Below, in pieces: positions 24,982-41,372 of a stretch of 64,000 bases of DNA. How positions within the stretch are numbered: the stretch's first letter is position 1; each line of letters starts with the position of its first letter. The stretch comes from Podospora pseudoanserina. Lineage: Eukaryota; Ascomycota; Sordariomycetes; Sordariales; Podosporaceae. The translations under genes were made by a program, and so were the position numbers. The stretch lies in the NCBI RefSeq assembly GCF_035222485.1, contig NC_085925.1, positions 1 to 64,000 of the forward strand, in the 5' to 3' direction. The notes beneath the pieces are model-generated. The model was not told the DNA's origin and searched no databases. It saw only the letters and a list, made by a program, of their open reading frames with translations.

Positions 24982-26525
24982 CAATTGCCATGTATTAGCA
25001 TCGGTGTTTCCTATTTTCTCTAGTCGCACTTGCAGAATTCACTTGATGGAGTCCCTGACCCAACAAACAAAAGAACGACATAGACTGATGGAGAGTCTAG
25101 TAGAGCTGAAACTCAGGATCTAAAATTTCCCAACATGCCACTCGTAGGTAATATTTAAAAAGCCCAAAGTAACTCATTAGGCTACATGGAGGTGATATGT
25201 TAGGCACATGGAGGATTTCAGCAATCATGCCAAGATAGGTTGGCGATCAAACTACATGTAGCACTTATTGCTTCCTGGACACATTGCGGGACTCGGACCC
25301 TAAGTTGCGGCTTGGAGAATATTACCACTCTCGTCGAGTATGGTACCGGGCTCTCATCTGGCAACGTCGAGCACAATCCAAAAGTGCAGGATGACGCTGA
25401 CTGAAACTCGCCTGTAGCACAAAGAGTTTGTCGCCTTACCGTTGTTGATTAGCCTCATACGTAGAGGATGAAGTAGGGTGGGGTCAACACTCCAACTAGG
25501 TACCTTAGATAAAAATAACGTCCGCGTTCAAGATATGTTTATCAACTCCCTTGCTGAACTTTTAATATCCTTGAAGGCCAAGTAAGAATCATCCCCTACC
25601 TATCGGCTTAACATATTGTTCGCGACTATATTTCTTGCTTATTTCCCTGAAGCTGGCTTCCGCAATTTCCGTTCAACTGCAAGCGATCGGGTCGTCTGGA
25701 GCCAAGTCACTCTAAGCTGAGCCAACTAGTGCTGACTTGATTGCGAGTTTGCACTAGGTTTTGTGGTGACATCCTGTAATCGAATAGCCAATCCGGACTT
25801 TTCAAAGATTAAATGTTGACGGCACTGGCCAATAAACAAAGTTACTGGTGGAAGATTCTCCCTATTGTATAGTAGCCAAGAATGCTTTGTGCCTTGATGC
25901 ACTTTACTTTTATCACACGTCCAGCTCGGCATTCCCTGCTGCCACTTTGAACTTGACGTCAAACGGCAGTTGAAGCCCTGCCCCGTGCTTTATTGGGACA
26001 AATGTTACGCCGGGAACGACACGGGGTAGTAGAGGACTCGTCCCGCTCCAATCGGGAATTTGAAACACTACCGGGACTGTTTCTCTCATCCTTTTTCAGC
26101 ATCCACGCTGATCCCTATCCCGTGTCGGCTCCATCGCACGGGATAGGACTTGTGCCACATGACACTTGTGGTATCCAAAAAAGGTCTTGTTTGGTCTAAT
26201 GAGGCTATTTAGGCGGTTTATGATGGAGAAACTTGATTCGTTCGCAACGCAATGCTTCTTCCCCAGGTTTTCGTGGACCCGGAGAATGCACCCCGCAGTC
26301 GGTAGATGTGCTTGATCTGGAGACTAAAGAACCGCGAGATGAAGCCAAGATCTCAGCCTTGAATCACAAAGCGTAGGATATTCAACAGGTTCAGTCGTGA
26401 CAGGAGACGGTCGATGGACATATATTTAGAGGGCAGACGCGTCCCTAATAAAAGACATACCGTTGACATCCCATCACCCCATCAGTCCCCAACTTCCTCT
26501 GCCCTCCAAGTCGGAACCGCTTGTC
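24982..26525. other. Intergenic region between regulator and LPMO
   Basis: 1.5 kb without a supportable gene; the small frames lack homology and splice logic. It holds an inverted repeat at 26114-26147 (listed separately) and other CCCGTG-type words (25981-25987; CACGGGG near 26029). A TATA-like ATATATTTA lies at about 26419-26427, roughly 100 bp before the LPMO start. Confidence 0.6.
26114..26147. promoter_or_regulatory. Inverted repeat upstream of the LPMO
   Basis: Perfect 11-bp arms, CCTATCCCGTG (26114-26124) and CACGGGATAGG (26137-26147), with a 12-nt spacer, about 380 bp upstream of the LPMO start codon. It could be a dimeric regulator site or a transcribed hairpin; the sequence alone does not say which. 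Confidence 0.4.
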
Positions 26526-27404
26526 ATGAAGCTCTCGTCGTTCACCATCTTGGCTGGCCTCGCGGCCCAAGCCCAGGCCCACTACATTTTCAACATACTG
26601 ATTGTGAACGGCCAGCGCATCGGTATGACAATTCATGATTAACCCTTCTTGCAGTTGGGGTTATACTAACAAAAGAATGGAAAGGTGGCGAGTACACATA
26701 CGTTCGACGCAATTCTAACAGCTACAATCCGGCCTTTCCCGACATCCTTACCTCTGATGAATTACGGTGCAACCGCGGTAAGCCTAACAGATGAAAACAT
26801 GTGGAATATTCAAGAATCTAAGTCTCAATTTAGGCGCCAAGCCTGGCGGCAACGTACAGACATACGAGGTCAAGGCTGGTGATAAGATCGGCTTCAAGGT
26901 CTTCAACAACGAGTTTATTGAACACCCCGGACCGGGGTTTATCTACATGTCCAAAGCCCCTGGCAGTGTCGCTACCTACGATGGTTCCGGCGAGTGGTTC
27001 AAGGTCTACGAGACCGGTCTTTGCCGCGGCGGAGGAAATGTGGACACGAACTGGTGCTCGTGGCAGAAGGACAGGTGAGTTCCCAGTCAGACCTTGACCC
27101 CTTGTTAGCAAATCTCACACTACATGTCAGGCTTGAATTCACTATCCCGCCCAAGACCCCCCCTGGAGAGTATCTCGTCCGCATCGAGCACATTGGTCTA
27201 CACGAGGGTCACGTACGCCGCGCTCAGTTCTACATTACCTGCGCACAGTTGAAGATCACCGGGCCCGGTGGTGGCAACCCCTCGCCTCTTGTCCGCATCC
27301 CCGGTATCTACAATGCCAATGACCCCGGCATTGCTTACAACAAGTGGACCAACAACCCCGCCGCTTATCGCATGCCTGGTCCCGCTGTCTGGAACGGAAA
27401 CTGA
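26526..27404 (+). CDS. Secreted AA9 lytic polysaccharide monooxygenase
   Basis: A copper enzyme that oxidatively cleaves cellulose or related glucans outside the cell. Four exons, 26526-26622, 26685-26777, 26834-27074 and 27131-27404; introns of 62, 56 and 56 nt; 234 residues, a single-domain size with no CBM1. An 18-residue signal peptide ends AQA, leaving His19 as the mature N-terminus, as the copper histidine brace requires. The second brace histidine is His94 (FIEHPGP). The axial tyrosine is Tyr178 in AQFY, with second-sphere His168 and Gln176. Cys61 and Cys181 can form the conserved disulfide; Cys127 and Cys138 may form a second. The usual GHPGP context reads EHPGP here, a minor variation. 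Function in plant or fungal wall degradation is known for the family; the exact substrate is not visible. Confidence 0.92.
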
Positions 27405-28240
27405 GCAGGTGAAGCACAGGATGACAGACTACCTGAGGTATGATGAAGGCTTGTAGCCTTCCGATGTCTGTCTGTGTTCAGATTAGTAGATGCCTGCCTT
27501 AGTGTGGCATTTTGCCCCCTAAATAAAATGTCACACGTATCTCCAGGACCCGTTGTCATTCTGTGTTGAAGATGTCGGTGACTGTCAAAGAAATCCAAGA
27601 AAATCACCTTGCTTTGCAAGTCCCACCCAGTCATATTTCACGACGTTACATAATTCCGGGTTTCCTTTTTCGATCCATTCAGCATTTTACAGGGCCATCG
27701 AACAACACATGCATACGGAAGCAACCCCCCACTTGGGACCTCGTAGCCCACAGTTCTTATGGAGAGTGACGAATGAAACATCTATCCACTGCCGCGCGGG
27801 GTATTCAAGTACAACCCCCCGTTGGGAGAAACTGGAAATCTTCAACAACAATGGAACTGCATGCACACTTGCGCAGGCAATCGCAACATCTCATTGCCTG
27901 GGCAAATCTTGACCGCTACTTTGAGGTCACATAATGCACTAACCCCGTTTCAAGCACCCAACTCAATATATGACTTGGGTGATCATGAAATCAACATATC
28001 GGCGTTTGGATGGAATATCCGATTGGTGTAAGCCTGCGCAAAACGATACCTCCCCCCTCCCCCTGCCTTCCACTTCCGTATGGTTCTCATCTGTCTTCGC
28101 CATGTCACTTGGTCTAGTTTATATTAATGTGAAAGGTTTGACGAAGCACCCTCCCCACGAAATAATTGGCGCAGCAAAAGTACTAAACTTAACCTATACC
28201 ATATTATTGACCCTGCCTTATATGCAGATTAATAGACCTT

Positions 28241-28341
28241 TTAGATATCTTTAAGGGACCATAATTATCTTTGAAGGTCTATAAACTATCTTTCAACGCC
28301 TATGAACTATCTTTAAACGCCTATGAACTATCTTTAAACGC
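28241..28341 (+). repeat. 19-21-bp minisatellite, left of the PKS
   Basis: About five units of 19-21 bp. The last three are exactly 21 bp (28279-28299, 28300-28320, 28321-28341) with shared core AACTATCTTTAAACGCC. The same core recurs in the opposite orientation on the other side of the PKS (37371-37440). Confidence 0.8.
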
Positions 28342-28882
28342 CTAACAACCGTTTTACATGGCATGGTTCGCAATTGACCCCGGATCATTAAGACGGAGTT
28401 GGTGAGGTCTTTCTGGCCTGAATATCCTACCTTACGGTTCAACCATGGCGAGTCGCCATGACAATTACAGCAGTTGCCGCCGCTACCGACGTCAAGAAGT
28501 TATGGTAGGAAACTGCCTGCAAGGTTAAACTTGCTGGCCGTTAACTGCTCGAGCCGCCGCCAATAGGAATACATGCACACGCTCGGCTTCCAGGTTCGGT
28601 CCCATTCTCTCGGGTCAAGCCACATTTTGATCGTGACTGAGTGCAATTCATCAATCTATGATCCAGGAGGGGCAACCTGGCCAGCCAATTCAAATACTAG
28701 CTGATATTTCAATGCAGCTCTTGCTTGGATAGGCTTCTATGGTGCCTCCTTCCCATAATGCACCCGCTGTGGGCGGCATCTTTGGGTAAACTTGGGATGG
28801 TGGGGGTGCAGCCCATGCAGCTGCTGCAACTGTCCGGGTACTTCCTTCCGTGGCCAGCTGAGGTGTCTGGAATTAAAGGAGC

Positions 28883-28900
28883 ACACCGGGTATCCGGTGT
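28883..28900. promoter_or_regulatory. 18-bp palindrome upstream of the PKS
   Basis: ACACCGGGTATCCGGTGT: perfect 7-bp arms around GTAT, about 400 bp upstream of the PKS start codon. It contains CGG-N4-CCG, so a Zn2Cys6 protein could bind, but the spacing differs from the CGG-N3-CCG palindrome at 22162-22184. Confidence 0.35.
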
Positions 28901-29302
28901 CATGTGCATGTTCCAGGACAGAGATTCCATGAAACCGTACGTGCATATAGGTGCGTATTACCTATACGACATTCAGTTAGATCCTGGCCAGCAGGTCACT
29001 GCAACACCACTTAAGTCAGGGATTTCAAGGTAGACAGGTAGATATGGTGGAGGAAGGGTGATGAGATTTGCTGTTCGTTCCTTCCCATCTGCCCGATTAG
29101 TCTCGCTGCTCACATAGCTGCGTGTGGATACCGACTTTTTCTCAACTCCGCCAGTTGGTGCTGCCAGCTCTGGTGGGCTTGCTTGCCTGTAAACTGCTGT
29201 CTATCTGTATATCAAGTCTCTCTGTTCTCGCTTTTGTTGTGGCGGACCTTTATCTTTCCCAAACCGTACTATTGGACACCGATTACCACAAGTCTTCTTA
29301 CA

Positions 29303-32300
29303 ATGGCCCAGCAACAAATCTTTCTACTCGGTCCCCAAGTGACCAATTGGACACGAGAGGCCTTGGCGGAACTACAACAAAACCTCCTGAAAAATCCCAC
29401 CCTCGACTTCATCACTCAAGCCCTGTTAACCTTGCCCTCCCTCTCGTCTATACTCGGACAACAGCTCGGGCTAGACTTTCACCCTGGCCGGATTTTCCAT
29501 CTTCTCGCCGACTTTGCCCAAGGCGGGCAGCTTCTCTTAAACACCAATGATGATTGGCGGCACAACACTTTGCTGGCCCCATTGACAATCGTGTCTCAAG
29601 CCGTAGACCTCGCCGTTCAGTTTGGAGGTCTTCCTAGAAACAAACTACCCTTAACACTGCATCAGCAAGTTCAGGGCTTCTGCATTGGCTGGCTGTCGGC
29701 ATCATCTCTTGCTAGTGCGTCAACTTGGGATGACTTCAAGCGTAATATTTCCGCTGCCTTGCGACTTGGGGCCTGTATTGGCGCAGCAGTGGACGCCGAT
29801 TCCAGTCAGTGCCCTTCTGATCACGCAAGGGCTATTTGTGTGCGCCTGAGGAACCAGAGTGATAGGGTGTTTCTGGAGACACTGCTGGACCAGATACCGG
29901 ATGCAAGTCATTCAACCTTTTTTGGCTGGCCTCTACAAGCTAACATGTTGCTAGGCCTACATTTCTTGTTTTTTGGATGAGGGCGTTCTCACCGTGACGG
30001 TGCCAAACAGCAAGCGACTTTGGTTGGAAGGACAGCTGCAGAGAGCTAGCCTGCCGTGGACCGATATTGGGCTTCATGGCCATTACCATCACCTACGGCA
30101 TGAGGAGAGAGCCCAAACCCTCAAAAGAATCTGTGCCTCTATTGGGGAACTTCAGCTTCCCGCCGCCGCGGCCTTGCAAACACCATTGAGATCAACCGCT
30201 GATGCCAACATCGTCCCGCCGAACGCGACATCACTTCACGATATTGCCATCGATCTCGCGCTGTGCAAACGAGCCCACTGGTTACAAACTCTGCGCAACT
30301 GTGCCGAGAAAGCCGACAACTTCGTCTTCATACCTATTGGTTCCCATACTGGAGGCCTTGTTCCGCGTTCGATTACCCATCCTCGCCCCTCACCCAGCAC
30401 CTCGATGCCAGAGGACGAGATCGCAATTATCGGCATGTCTGCTCGCTTCCCTGGCTCAGACTCCCTATTAGACTTTTGGAACCTTTTGGTCTCAGGGAAG
30501 ACTGCGTTTGGACCTCTTCCAGTGTCCCGTTTTGATCCGACATATCCCAGCATTGCCTCACGTCTGGCCGAAGCCAAATACCAGGGGAACTTTCTCAGGG
30601 ATGAGGTTGTCAAGGGCTTCGACCACCGGTTCTTTGATATTGCTGGGCGAGCAGCTAAACACATAGATCCCCAGCAAAGGCTTGTCCTTGAGGTTGCATA
30701 TGAGGCTCTAGCTACCGCAGGATATCACCATATCGAGACCCACCAGCAAAAGGAAGTGGGTGTATACATGGGCGTTGGTGAGGTTGAATATCAACATAAT
30801 CTTGCCGGACACCAAGCAACTCCTTTCACTGCGGTGGGTTTGTTGAGAAGCTTCATCAGTGGGAGAGTTAGCCATTTCTTTGGCTGGAATGGGCCTGCGG
30901 TTACAGTTGATACTGCTTGTTCCTCAAGCGCTGTGGCTATACACACAGCTTCGAAGGTAAGGCCCCAGATTTGGCCCATTGTTCATTGGACGTGACTGAC
31001 ATGGACTGCTAGGCTCTTTTGACAGGCGAGTGCGAACTTGCCTTGGCGGGCGGTGTGAACATCATCACCAGCCCCGAGTTGCACCAAGCTCTTGCCGCAG
31101 GCTCTTTTCTCAACCCCCACGGAGCAAGCCATGCATTTGATAGCTCTGCCGCAGGGTACTGTCGAGGAGAAGGGGCAGGTATATTGGTGCTGAAGCCCTT
31201 GTCCAAAGCTGTTGCGGACGGTGACGCAATTTTAGGAGTCATCGGGGCTTCCGCCATCAACCAAAACTCCAATTGCAGTCCAATCACTGTCCCAGAGTCG
31301 TCATCACAATTCTCACTATACAAGAAAATTCTGCAAACGGCAGGAGTGAGCCCGGGAGAAGTTACCTACGTTGAAGCACATGGAACTGGTGAGTGCCCCT
31401 CTTGTGCTGACATTGCTGGGACCACATCACTGATGCCATCATAGGCACACAAGTCGGGGACCCTAAGGAGTATGAGAGCATAAGAATGGCTCTCTGTGGT
31501 CCCTTTCGCACCGAGCACCTGTTTGTCGGCTCCGCCAAAGACAGTATCGGGCACTGCGAGGCTGCATCAGGCGTGGCCGGCGTCATAAAGACCCTTCTCA
31601 TGATGCACCACAAGACCATTCCCCCGCAGGCTGGGTTTGACACTCTCAATCCTCGCATTACCACAACCCCAGCAGATAAGATAATCATCCCCAAAGTTGC
31701 CCAGCCCTGGAGCCCAGTCCACCGACGAGTCGCGCTTGTGAACAATTATGGCGCTGCAGGTTCTAATGCTGCTATTCTTGTCAGGGAATATGAGGAACCA
31801 GCTTCCCAGCCTGTGCTGTCGGCTCCGACATCCTACCCAATACTTCTCGCGGCGAAGTCACCCAATCATTTGCAGTTCATGATTGCTGCGCTGAGGTCCT
31901 GGACACCACTCCCCGCATCATTTGGGGACATTGCCTACAACATTAACAAGTCCCAGAATCCCCAGTTCCCTCACCGACTGGCCCTTATAGCCAGGAGTCA
32001 CGATGATATGGTTGCCTGTCTTGAGACGACGGCAGCGTCCATGCCCACCACTCAGCTACCAGTAGTGCTTGCATTCGGTGGCCAAACAGGGCAGAGTGTT
32101 TCGATTTCACAACGTCTCTACAATTCATGCCCTGTGTTGCGCAGACACCTTGTGAGTGGCGCTCTTTGTTTACATACCCCTGAATTCACCCCTATCCTAC
32201 CCCGAGTCTTGGATTGTTTCCACATGGCGCTAACAAAAGCTCTAGGACCACTGCAATGATGTTTGTGTTGCTCTTGCCCTTCCGGCAATTGTGCCAAACA

Positions 32301-35300
32301 TTTTCACGTCCTCCGAATCGGTTCCGGATTTGCATGACATTGTTCGTCAGCACTGTCAATTGCTGGCTTTGCAAGTTTCTACGGCCCGTTGTTGGCTGGA
32401 ATCCGGGCTGGAGACATCCGACATCACACTTGTTGGTCACAGTTTTGGCCAAATATCCGCCCTGGTTGTTGGAGGTTCCTTGACAGTCGAAGATGGGTTC
32501 CGGTTTGTTGCCGGTCGCGCAAGCCTGATTCGCGATCACTGGTCGGAACCCGGATGCATGCTTTCTCTTGAGTGTCTTGAGCCTCAAGCCAGGGAAGTCA
32601 GAGACGCGGTCAACAAGAATCTACAACAAACCGGCAGTAGGGTTGAAATTGCATGCTACAATGGCCCGACAAGCTTTGTCCTCTCTGGCCACCAAGAGGC
32701 TATCGCCAAGGCGAAATACGTTTGTCAACAGCAGCAAATCAAGTGCCTGCAGCTGGCAAGTACTCATGCCTATCATTCACACATGACTGAGTCAATTCTC
32801 GCGAAGCTCACCGAGATGGCTCGTCGTCTTGTTGTCAAATCACCGAGTCTGAAAATCGAGACTTGCACCCGCAAGACTTCGGATTGGCAGTTCACAGCTG
32901 AGAGTTTGGTACAGCACACCAGAGATCCGGTTTTCTTCGCGGATGCCATCGCTCGCATCACTGCATCATACCCCCAGGGAGCCATCTGGCTCGAGGCAGG
33001 CACCTCGTCACCAGTCATCCCCATGATCAAACCGGTCAAGCGCAATAACAACAAGACAGGAGGCAAATCGCCAGACATTTACTTACCCGCTGGCCTCCGC
33101 AACGATGATGCGATGATCAACATTGGTGTGACCACATCCCAGCTTTGGCAAGCTGGATGCAGTGTGCGGTATTGGCCGTTCCTCCAGCATGGTCCTCAGA
33201 ATCGACACGCCTTTGTTCCGGTTCCTCCATATCAATTCGACAGGACACAGCATTGGATTGACTACAAACCAAGGGGGTCGGAGGAAGCCGGTAAAACAGC
33301 GAAACGAGATGCCGCTTCTGCAGATCTCATCACCCTGGTTGAAGCTGGAAACAAGAAGCACGTCTTCCAGGTCAACACCACTGCCGACTTTTACCAGCTC
33401 GCAGCAAATGGACACGCCGTTACTGGACATGGCTTGTGTCCCGCCTCAGTTTACCTGGAGCTCGGCGCCAAATGCGTTGAAATAGCTGCCGACATGCCTC
33501 TAGGCGACCTGATGATGCCTCATTTCGAGGCTTTGGCGATGTCATCCCCGCTTGGGATTGCGACGAGCCACACGAAGACAACCGTATCTCTGCATCAGAA
33601 TGACACCAAGTCATGGTCGTTCAGCATCTCCAGCCTGAATGCTGAAGGCACTTCGACAGAGCATACACGAGGCCGCATAGCATTGCCATCTGGGGGCGCA
33701 GATGCTCAGCTCTCATCTATGAGTAAATTGTTTCGACGATCTCGTGTCGATCGTCTAAATAGCCTGGAGACGTCCAGCAAGGTGGCAGGTCCGATGGTCT
33801 ACCAGTTGTTTTCGAGTGTGGTCGAATATGCCCCCTACTATCAGGGCGTCAAATCCTTGACGGCCCATGGCGACGAGGCTGTGGGGTTAGTCGGTATTCC
33901 TACTATTTCGGAATCTCCAGATGGTTTCAGGTTGCCAAAGGGTATTTGTGACCCCGTCACCCTGGACAACTTTCTTCAGGTGGCGGGTATTCACGTTAAC
34001 TGTCTTCGTCCCAGGGACGCTGGGCAAGTCTTCATGTGCACTGCTATCGAGGAAATAATCATCTCACCAGCTTACAGACAATCATCGATCAGCTGGAAGG
34101 TATATACCCGTTATGATACGGAACCAGATTCTCGCTCGATAATAAACGACATTCTGGTCTACGATGGAACCTCCAATGAACTGGTTGTCGCCATCATGGG
34201 GGCTACTTTCAGGGCAGTTTCCCTCAAGTCGTTGGAACGCACCCTAGGGCGACTGAATGGCGCTTCACGTTCCTTCCCCTTGACTACACAACCCCATCAA
34301 TCATCGCCAACCGAGCCGACCCCGCCTATGGAAGCCACCTTTACACCCATCACCAAGACAAATCCCGACCAGACTCCTCAAGTAACAAAAGACTCCAAGG
34401 CCCAGTCATCAGTGGATCATGACATCAGGAGGGTGCTCAGCAACATCATTGAGACGCCGGTCGACGAAATTAAATCCACGAGTACTCTTTCTGAACTTGG
34501 GGTCGATTCTTTACTGGCTGGTGACGTGTTGGCTGAGATCTCTAATATGTTTGGAGTCAAAGTCTCACAGCCTGAGCTGTTGGCATGTTCCGACGTCGCA
34601 GCTCTCGTCGGCCTCGTGGGGAAACAGTCGACGGAACCAACATTTTCCCAATCAGCACCCAAAGTGTTCAGAAATGACAGTTTTGAGACAACGGGATCGG
34701 ATCCTTTGACTAGTTCAGATCTATTCGACTCGGAGATTGACTCGAATGATTCATCTTGCCCTACTGATTTCACTGACGAAGATATCGCCACGAGCTCCGA
34801 GTCTGGCCACTGCAAGAAGAGTGGTTTAGAGGATCTCGGGGGTGTCGCTGGTGTCTCGTTTTGTGAGGCTGCAGCCAATTACACACGACATGCTTCCGCC
34901 ACTCGCTTCTCGAACTTTTGCATGGACGTCTACCCAGTTCAGTCCCGACTCGTCACACAATACGTCCTGTCCGCCTTTGGTAATATGGGCTGCCATTTGA
35001 GCCTCATCAAGCCAGGATCAGAGGTTCCATTCATCGGTTCCTTCGATCCTAAACACAGCAAGCTCGTCAGGCAGCTGTATGAAATCTTGCAAGACTCGAA
35101 GCTGATCTCTGTTGATGACCTGGGTAAATTTTGGCGGACAAACACACCTCTCGAGACGACTTCCGCCGTTGACCTCCAAGCCACCATACTCTCTCGGTTT
35201 CCGCAGCACACCTCCGAAGCCAAGCTTTTAGATGCTACAGCCTCCCGGCTTTCGGCGTGCTTGACGGGTGCGGCCGATCCAATCGACATCTTGTTCGGTA

Positions 35301-37132
35301 CATCTTCCGCCCGGGGGTTACTTGAAGACGTCTACCTCAACGCCCCCATGTTCAGAACAGGTACCTTGGTTCTGGTTGACTATCTGTCTTCCCTTGTACG
35401 AATGAGCACTCGACAAACTATCCGTATTCTGGAGATCGGGGCGGGAACAGGCGGCACAACACGACCTCTGTTACATGCCCTGAGCCAGATTGAGAGACCC
35501 GACATGACAGTCCAATACACCTTCACCGACCTGTCCCCATCCCTTGTTGCAGCAGCAAAGAGAAGGTTTGCATCTCTGATGGCCTCTAGTGCTCGGGGAA
35601 ATGGGGTGGAAATCGAGATGCAGTTCACCACGCTGGACATTGAATCCCCAGACACAAAGCGGGACAAGCACTACGATATTGTCCTGTCGACAAACTGCAT
35701 ACATGCCACTGAAAACCTCAGCATCTCGGCCAGTCATATTCGAGCGCTGTTGGATCCAGTTAAAGGGGGCTTGCTATGCTTGGTAGAGCTGACGAGGAAT
35801 CTTTACTGGTTCGATCTCGTTTTTGGGCTATTGAAGGGATGGTGGAGATTCAACGATGGACGGACCCATGCCCTGGCCGATGAGCTGACCTGGGAAAGGA
35901 GTCTAAAGCAGGCTGGCTTTGCGTCTGTGGAATGGAGCGATAATGGGACACAAGAGGGAAAGATTTTGAGAGTCATCACTGCCCATGCCTTATCCGAGCG
36001 AGAGCCCAATATCGGAGAGCAAACGAGGATGGAGACGATGCGCTTCAAGAGTATCGGCGGTGTCGACTTGATGGCAGACATATATTACCCAGATACACTA
36101 TCTGATATTTCAGCGGCGCCTCGTCCCATAGGTATGTCCTCAAGCTTGTGCTTAAGAAATGCAGAAGCCCTCTCAAAAAGGGTAATAAAGTTTGAAAAAA
36201 GATGGTAGCTAACTGGAGTTGTAGCTTTGATGATTCATGGCGGGGGCCACATCATGCTCTCACGAGCCGACATTCGACCTTGTCAAACTGAACTTCTTCT
36301 CTCCAAAGGGTTCCTTCCGGTCAGCATTGACTACCGCCTTTGTCCCGAAACGACTCTCCAAGAAGGCCCAATGTGTGATACCGTCTCCGCCCTCTCATGG
36401 GTGAGGAATACCCTTCCCTCTCTTCCTCTGGCGAGATCCGATATTCGGGTCGATGGTGAGAAGGTCGTCGCGATTGGCTGGAGCACCGGTGGCCACTTGG
36501 CCATGAGTCTGTCGTGGAAATCGGCCGAGTTTGATGTTAGACCACCAGAGGCCATTCTCGCCGTTTATTCTCCTTCGGATTACAAGGACCCCTTCTGGAC
36601 TCAACCAAACATTCCGGAAGGGTCAGAGTCGATGTTCCCTATCGCGGCTGACTCCGTCTTTATGACACTTGACCAACCCATCACGGCATACAATCCACCA
36701 TTTTCAGCCAAGGCGGTGGGTGGCTGGATGTCAGTCGTTGATCCACGCTCCAGGTTGGCATTGTACATGAATCATCATGGCAAAACACTCGAGGTTCTTC
36801 TGCGTGGAGTTTCTGCGATCAATGGAAAAAGAGAGGTGTCTGAGGAGGAGGTTACGGCGGTGTCTCCATTGGCCCAGGTGCAACAAAATCGGTACAGAAC
36901 ACCGACCTTTATCGTTCACCCTCGGCTAGATGACTTGATACCATGGCAGCAAGCCCAACGGATGCACCAGGCTCTCAAAGAACGAGGTGTTGATGCTGAG
37001 TTGAGAATTGTTGACGAGGGAGCAAAGCACTTGTTTGATGTCGGTAAAGGATGGGAAAGGAGGCATCCGCAGGGCTCTAAGGTGGTGCGAGAGGGATTTG
37101 AGTTTCTAGTGAAATATGTTGATGGGGTTTGA
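29303..37132 (+). CDS. Non-reducing polyketide synthase, SAT-KS-MAT-PT-ACP-CMeT-TE
   Basis: An iterative type I PKS predicted to make a C-methylated aromatic polyketide. Six exons, 29303-29902, 29955-30956, 31013-31388, 31445-32151, 32246-36131 and 36225-37132; introns of 52, 56, 56, 94 and 93 nt, the first GC-AG; 2,492 residues. SAT: GFCIG with Cys127, and GHYHH near 240-246. KS: DTACSSS with Cys522, then EAHGTGTQVGDP and the SIGH histidine. MAT: GHSFGQ, Ser961. PT: His1285 in GHAVTGHG and the catalytic aspartate region at 1466-1470. One ACP: LGVDSLL, Ser1650. CMeT: SAM motif LEIGAGTGG (about 1957-1965). C-terminal alpha/beta-hydrolase: HGGGH and GWSTGG, Ser2277. This order and the esterase-like end resemble methylorsellinate/dimethylorsellinate synthases such as AusA and MpaC. 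All active-site residues are present. There are no tailoring enzymes beside it. The exact product cannot be read from sequence. Confidence 0.93.
29903..29954 (+). other. GC-AG intron in the PKS
   Basis: 52 nt with donor GCAAGT, the strong consensus for GC introns, a branch-like GCTAAC at 29939-29944, and acceptor CTAG. Splicing here joins IPD to AYISCF and keeps phase 0, giving a normal SAT domain. The unspliced frame ends in a stop after about 26 more codons, and I found no GT donor that restores the SAT frame. Confidence 0.75.
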
Positions 37133-40847
<3,715 letters not shown>

Positions 40848-41372
40848 GTTGAAAACAGCTGTGTATCATGGCAGGACTGTAATGCCGTCAATGAGTCAAT
40901 GAATTAATTTTCTGAAGGCTTGTCCAGGGTATAATTTGTTTTGCCGTTCTGATCATAGGGGTCAGGGCTGTATGTCAGCGGCGGGAAGCCATGCCAGATC
41001 AATAACTTACTGGGCCCCAAAATGTGTTGTGGTGTTTTTCGTTGATTCAAGCGAACATATCTGGAACAAATATCAAAGTTCGCATATGGGTTCGCCCATT
41101 TTTCAAATGAATACTCCTTTTGGTACTACAATTAGTGACCTATATCCTCAGAATTACATGCTTTGATAACACACAACAAACAATCGGCAAAATGGTGAAC
41201 CATCTTGTTCTTGATACAGAAGGACATCCTACCCCCAGGGTAGGCAAGGTGGTATATATCTCTATAATACCTGTCACTGACAGCCAAGCACATCAACTAA
41301 CTCATCATTCAAGTTCGTCATATAAAAATCATCATGCATTAGAATGTGTGGGAGACGAGAGACATTAAACAC
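40848..41372. other. Convergent intergenic region katG / nucleotidase
   Basis: 525 bp between two convergent stop codons, serving as 3' UTR space for both genes. No other feature was seen. Confidence 0.6.

Larger units (their letters stand above)
27405..29302. other. Intergenic region upstream of the PKS
   Basis: 1.9 kb without a credible gene. The small frames are short, lack motifs and have no plausible splicing. It contains a ~21-bp minisatellite (28241-28341) and an 18-bp palindrome (28883-28900), both listed separately. The 5' UTR and promoter of the PKS must lie in the last several hundred bases. Confidence 0.6.

Noticed and set aside
27553-27912. 119-codon plus frame downstream of the LPMO
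   Set aside because: No motif, no splice partners and overlapping equally long frames in other phases; intergenic DNA is more likely.
29183-29302. Earlier in-frame start for the PKS
   Set aside because: The extra 40 residues are hydrophobic and unlike any SAT N-terminus; [12 protein letters not shown] at 29303 fits the family start.
29973-29980. Frameshift or pseudogene in the PKS between the first two open frames
   Set aside because: A GC-AG intron with good consensus restores a normal SAT domain, so no damage need be assumed.
17775-37132. Treating the LPMO as part of the PKS cluster
   Set aside because: It is a secreted copper enzyme of cell-wall degradation with no known role in polyketide synthesis; co-location alone is not enough.
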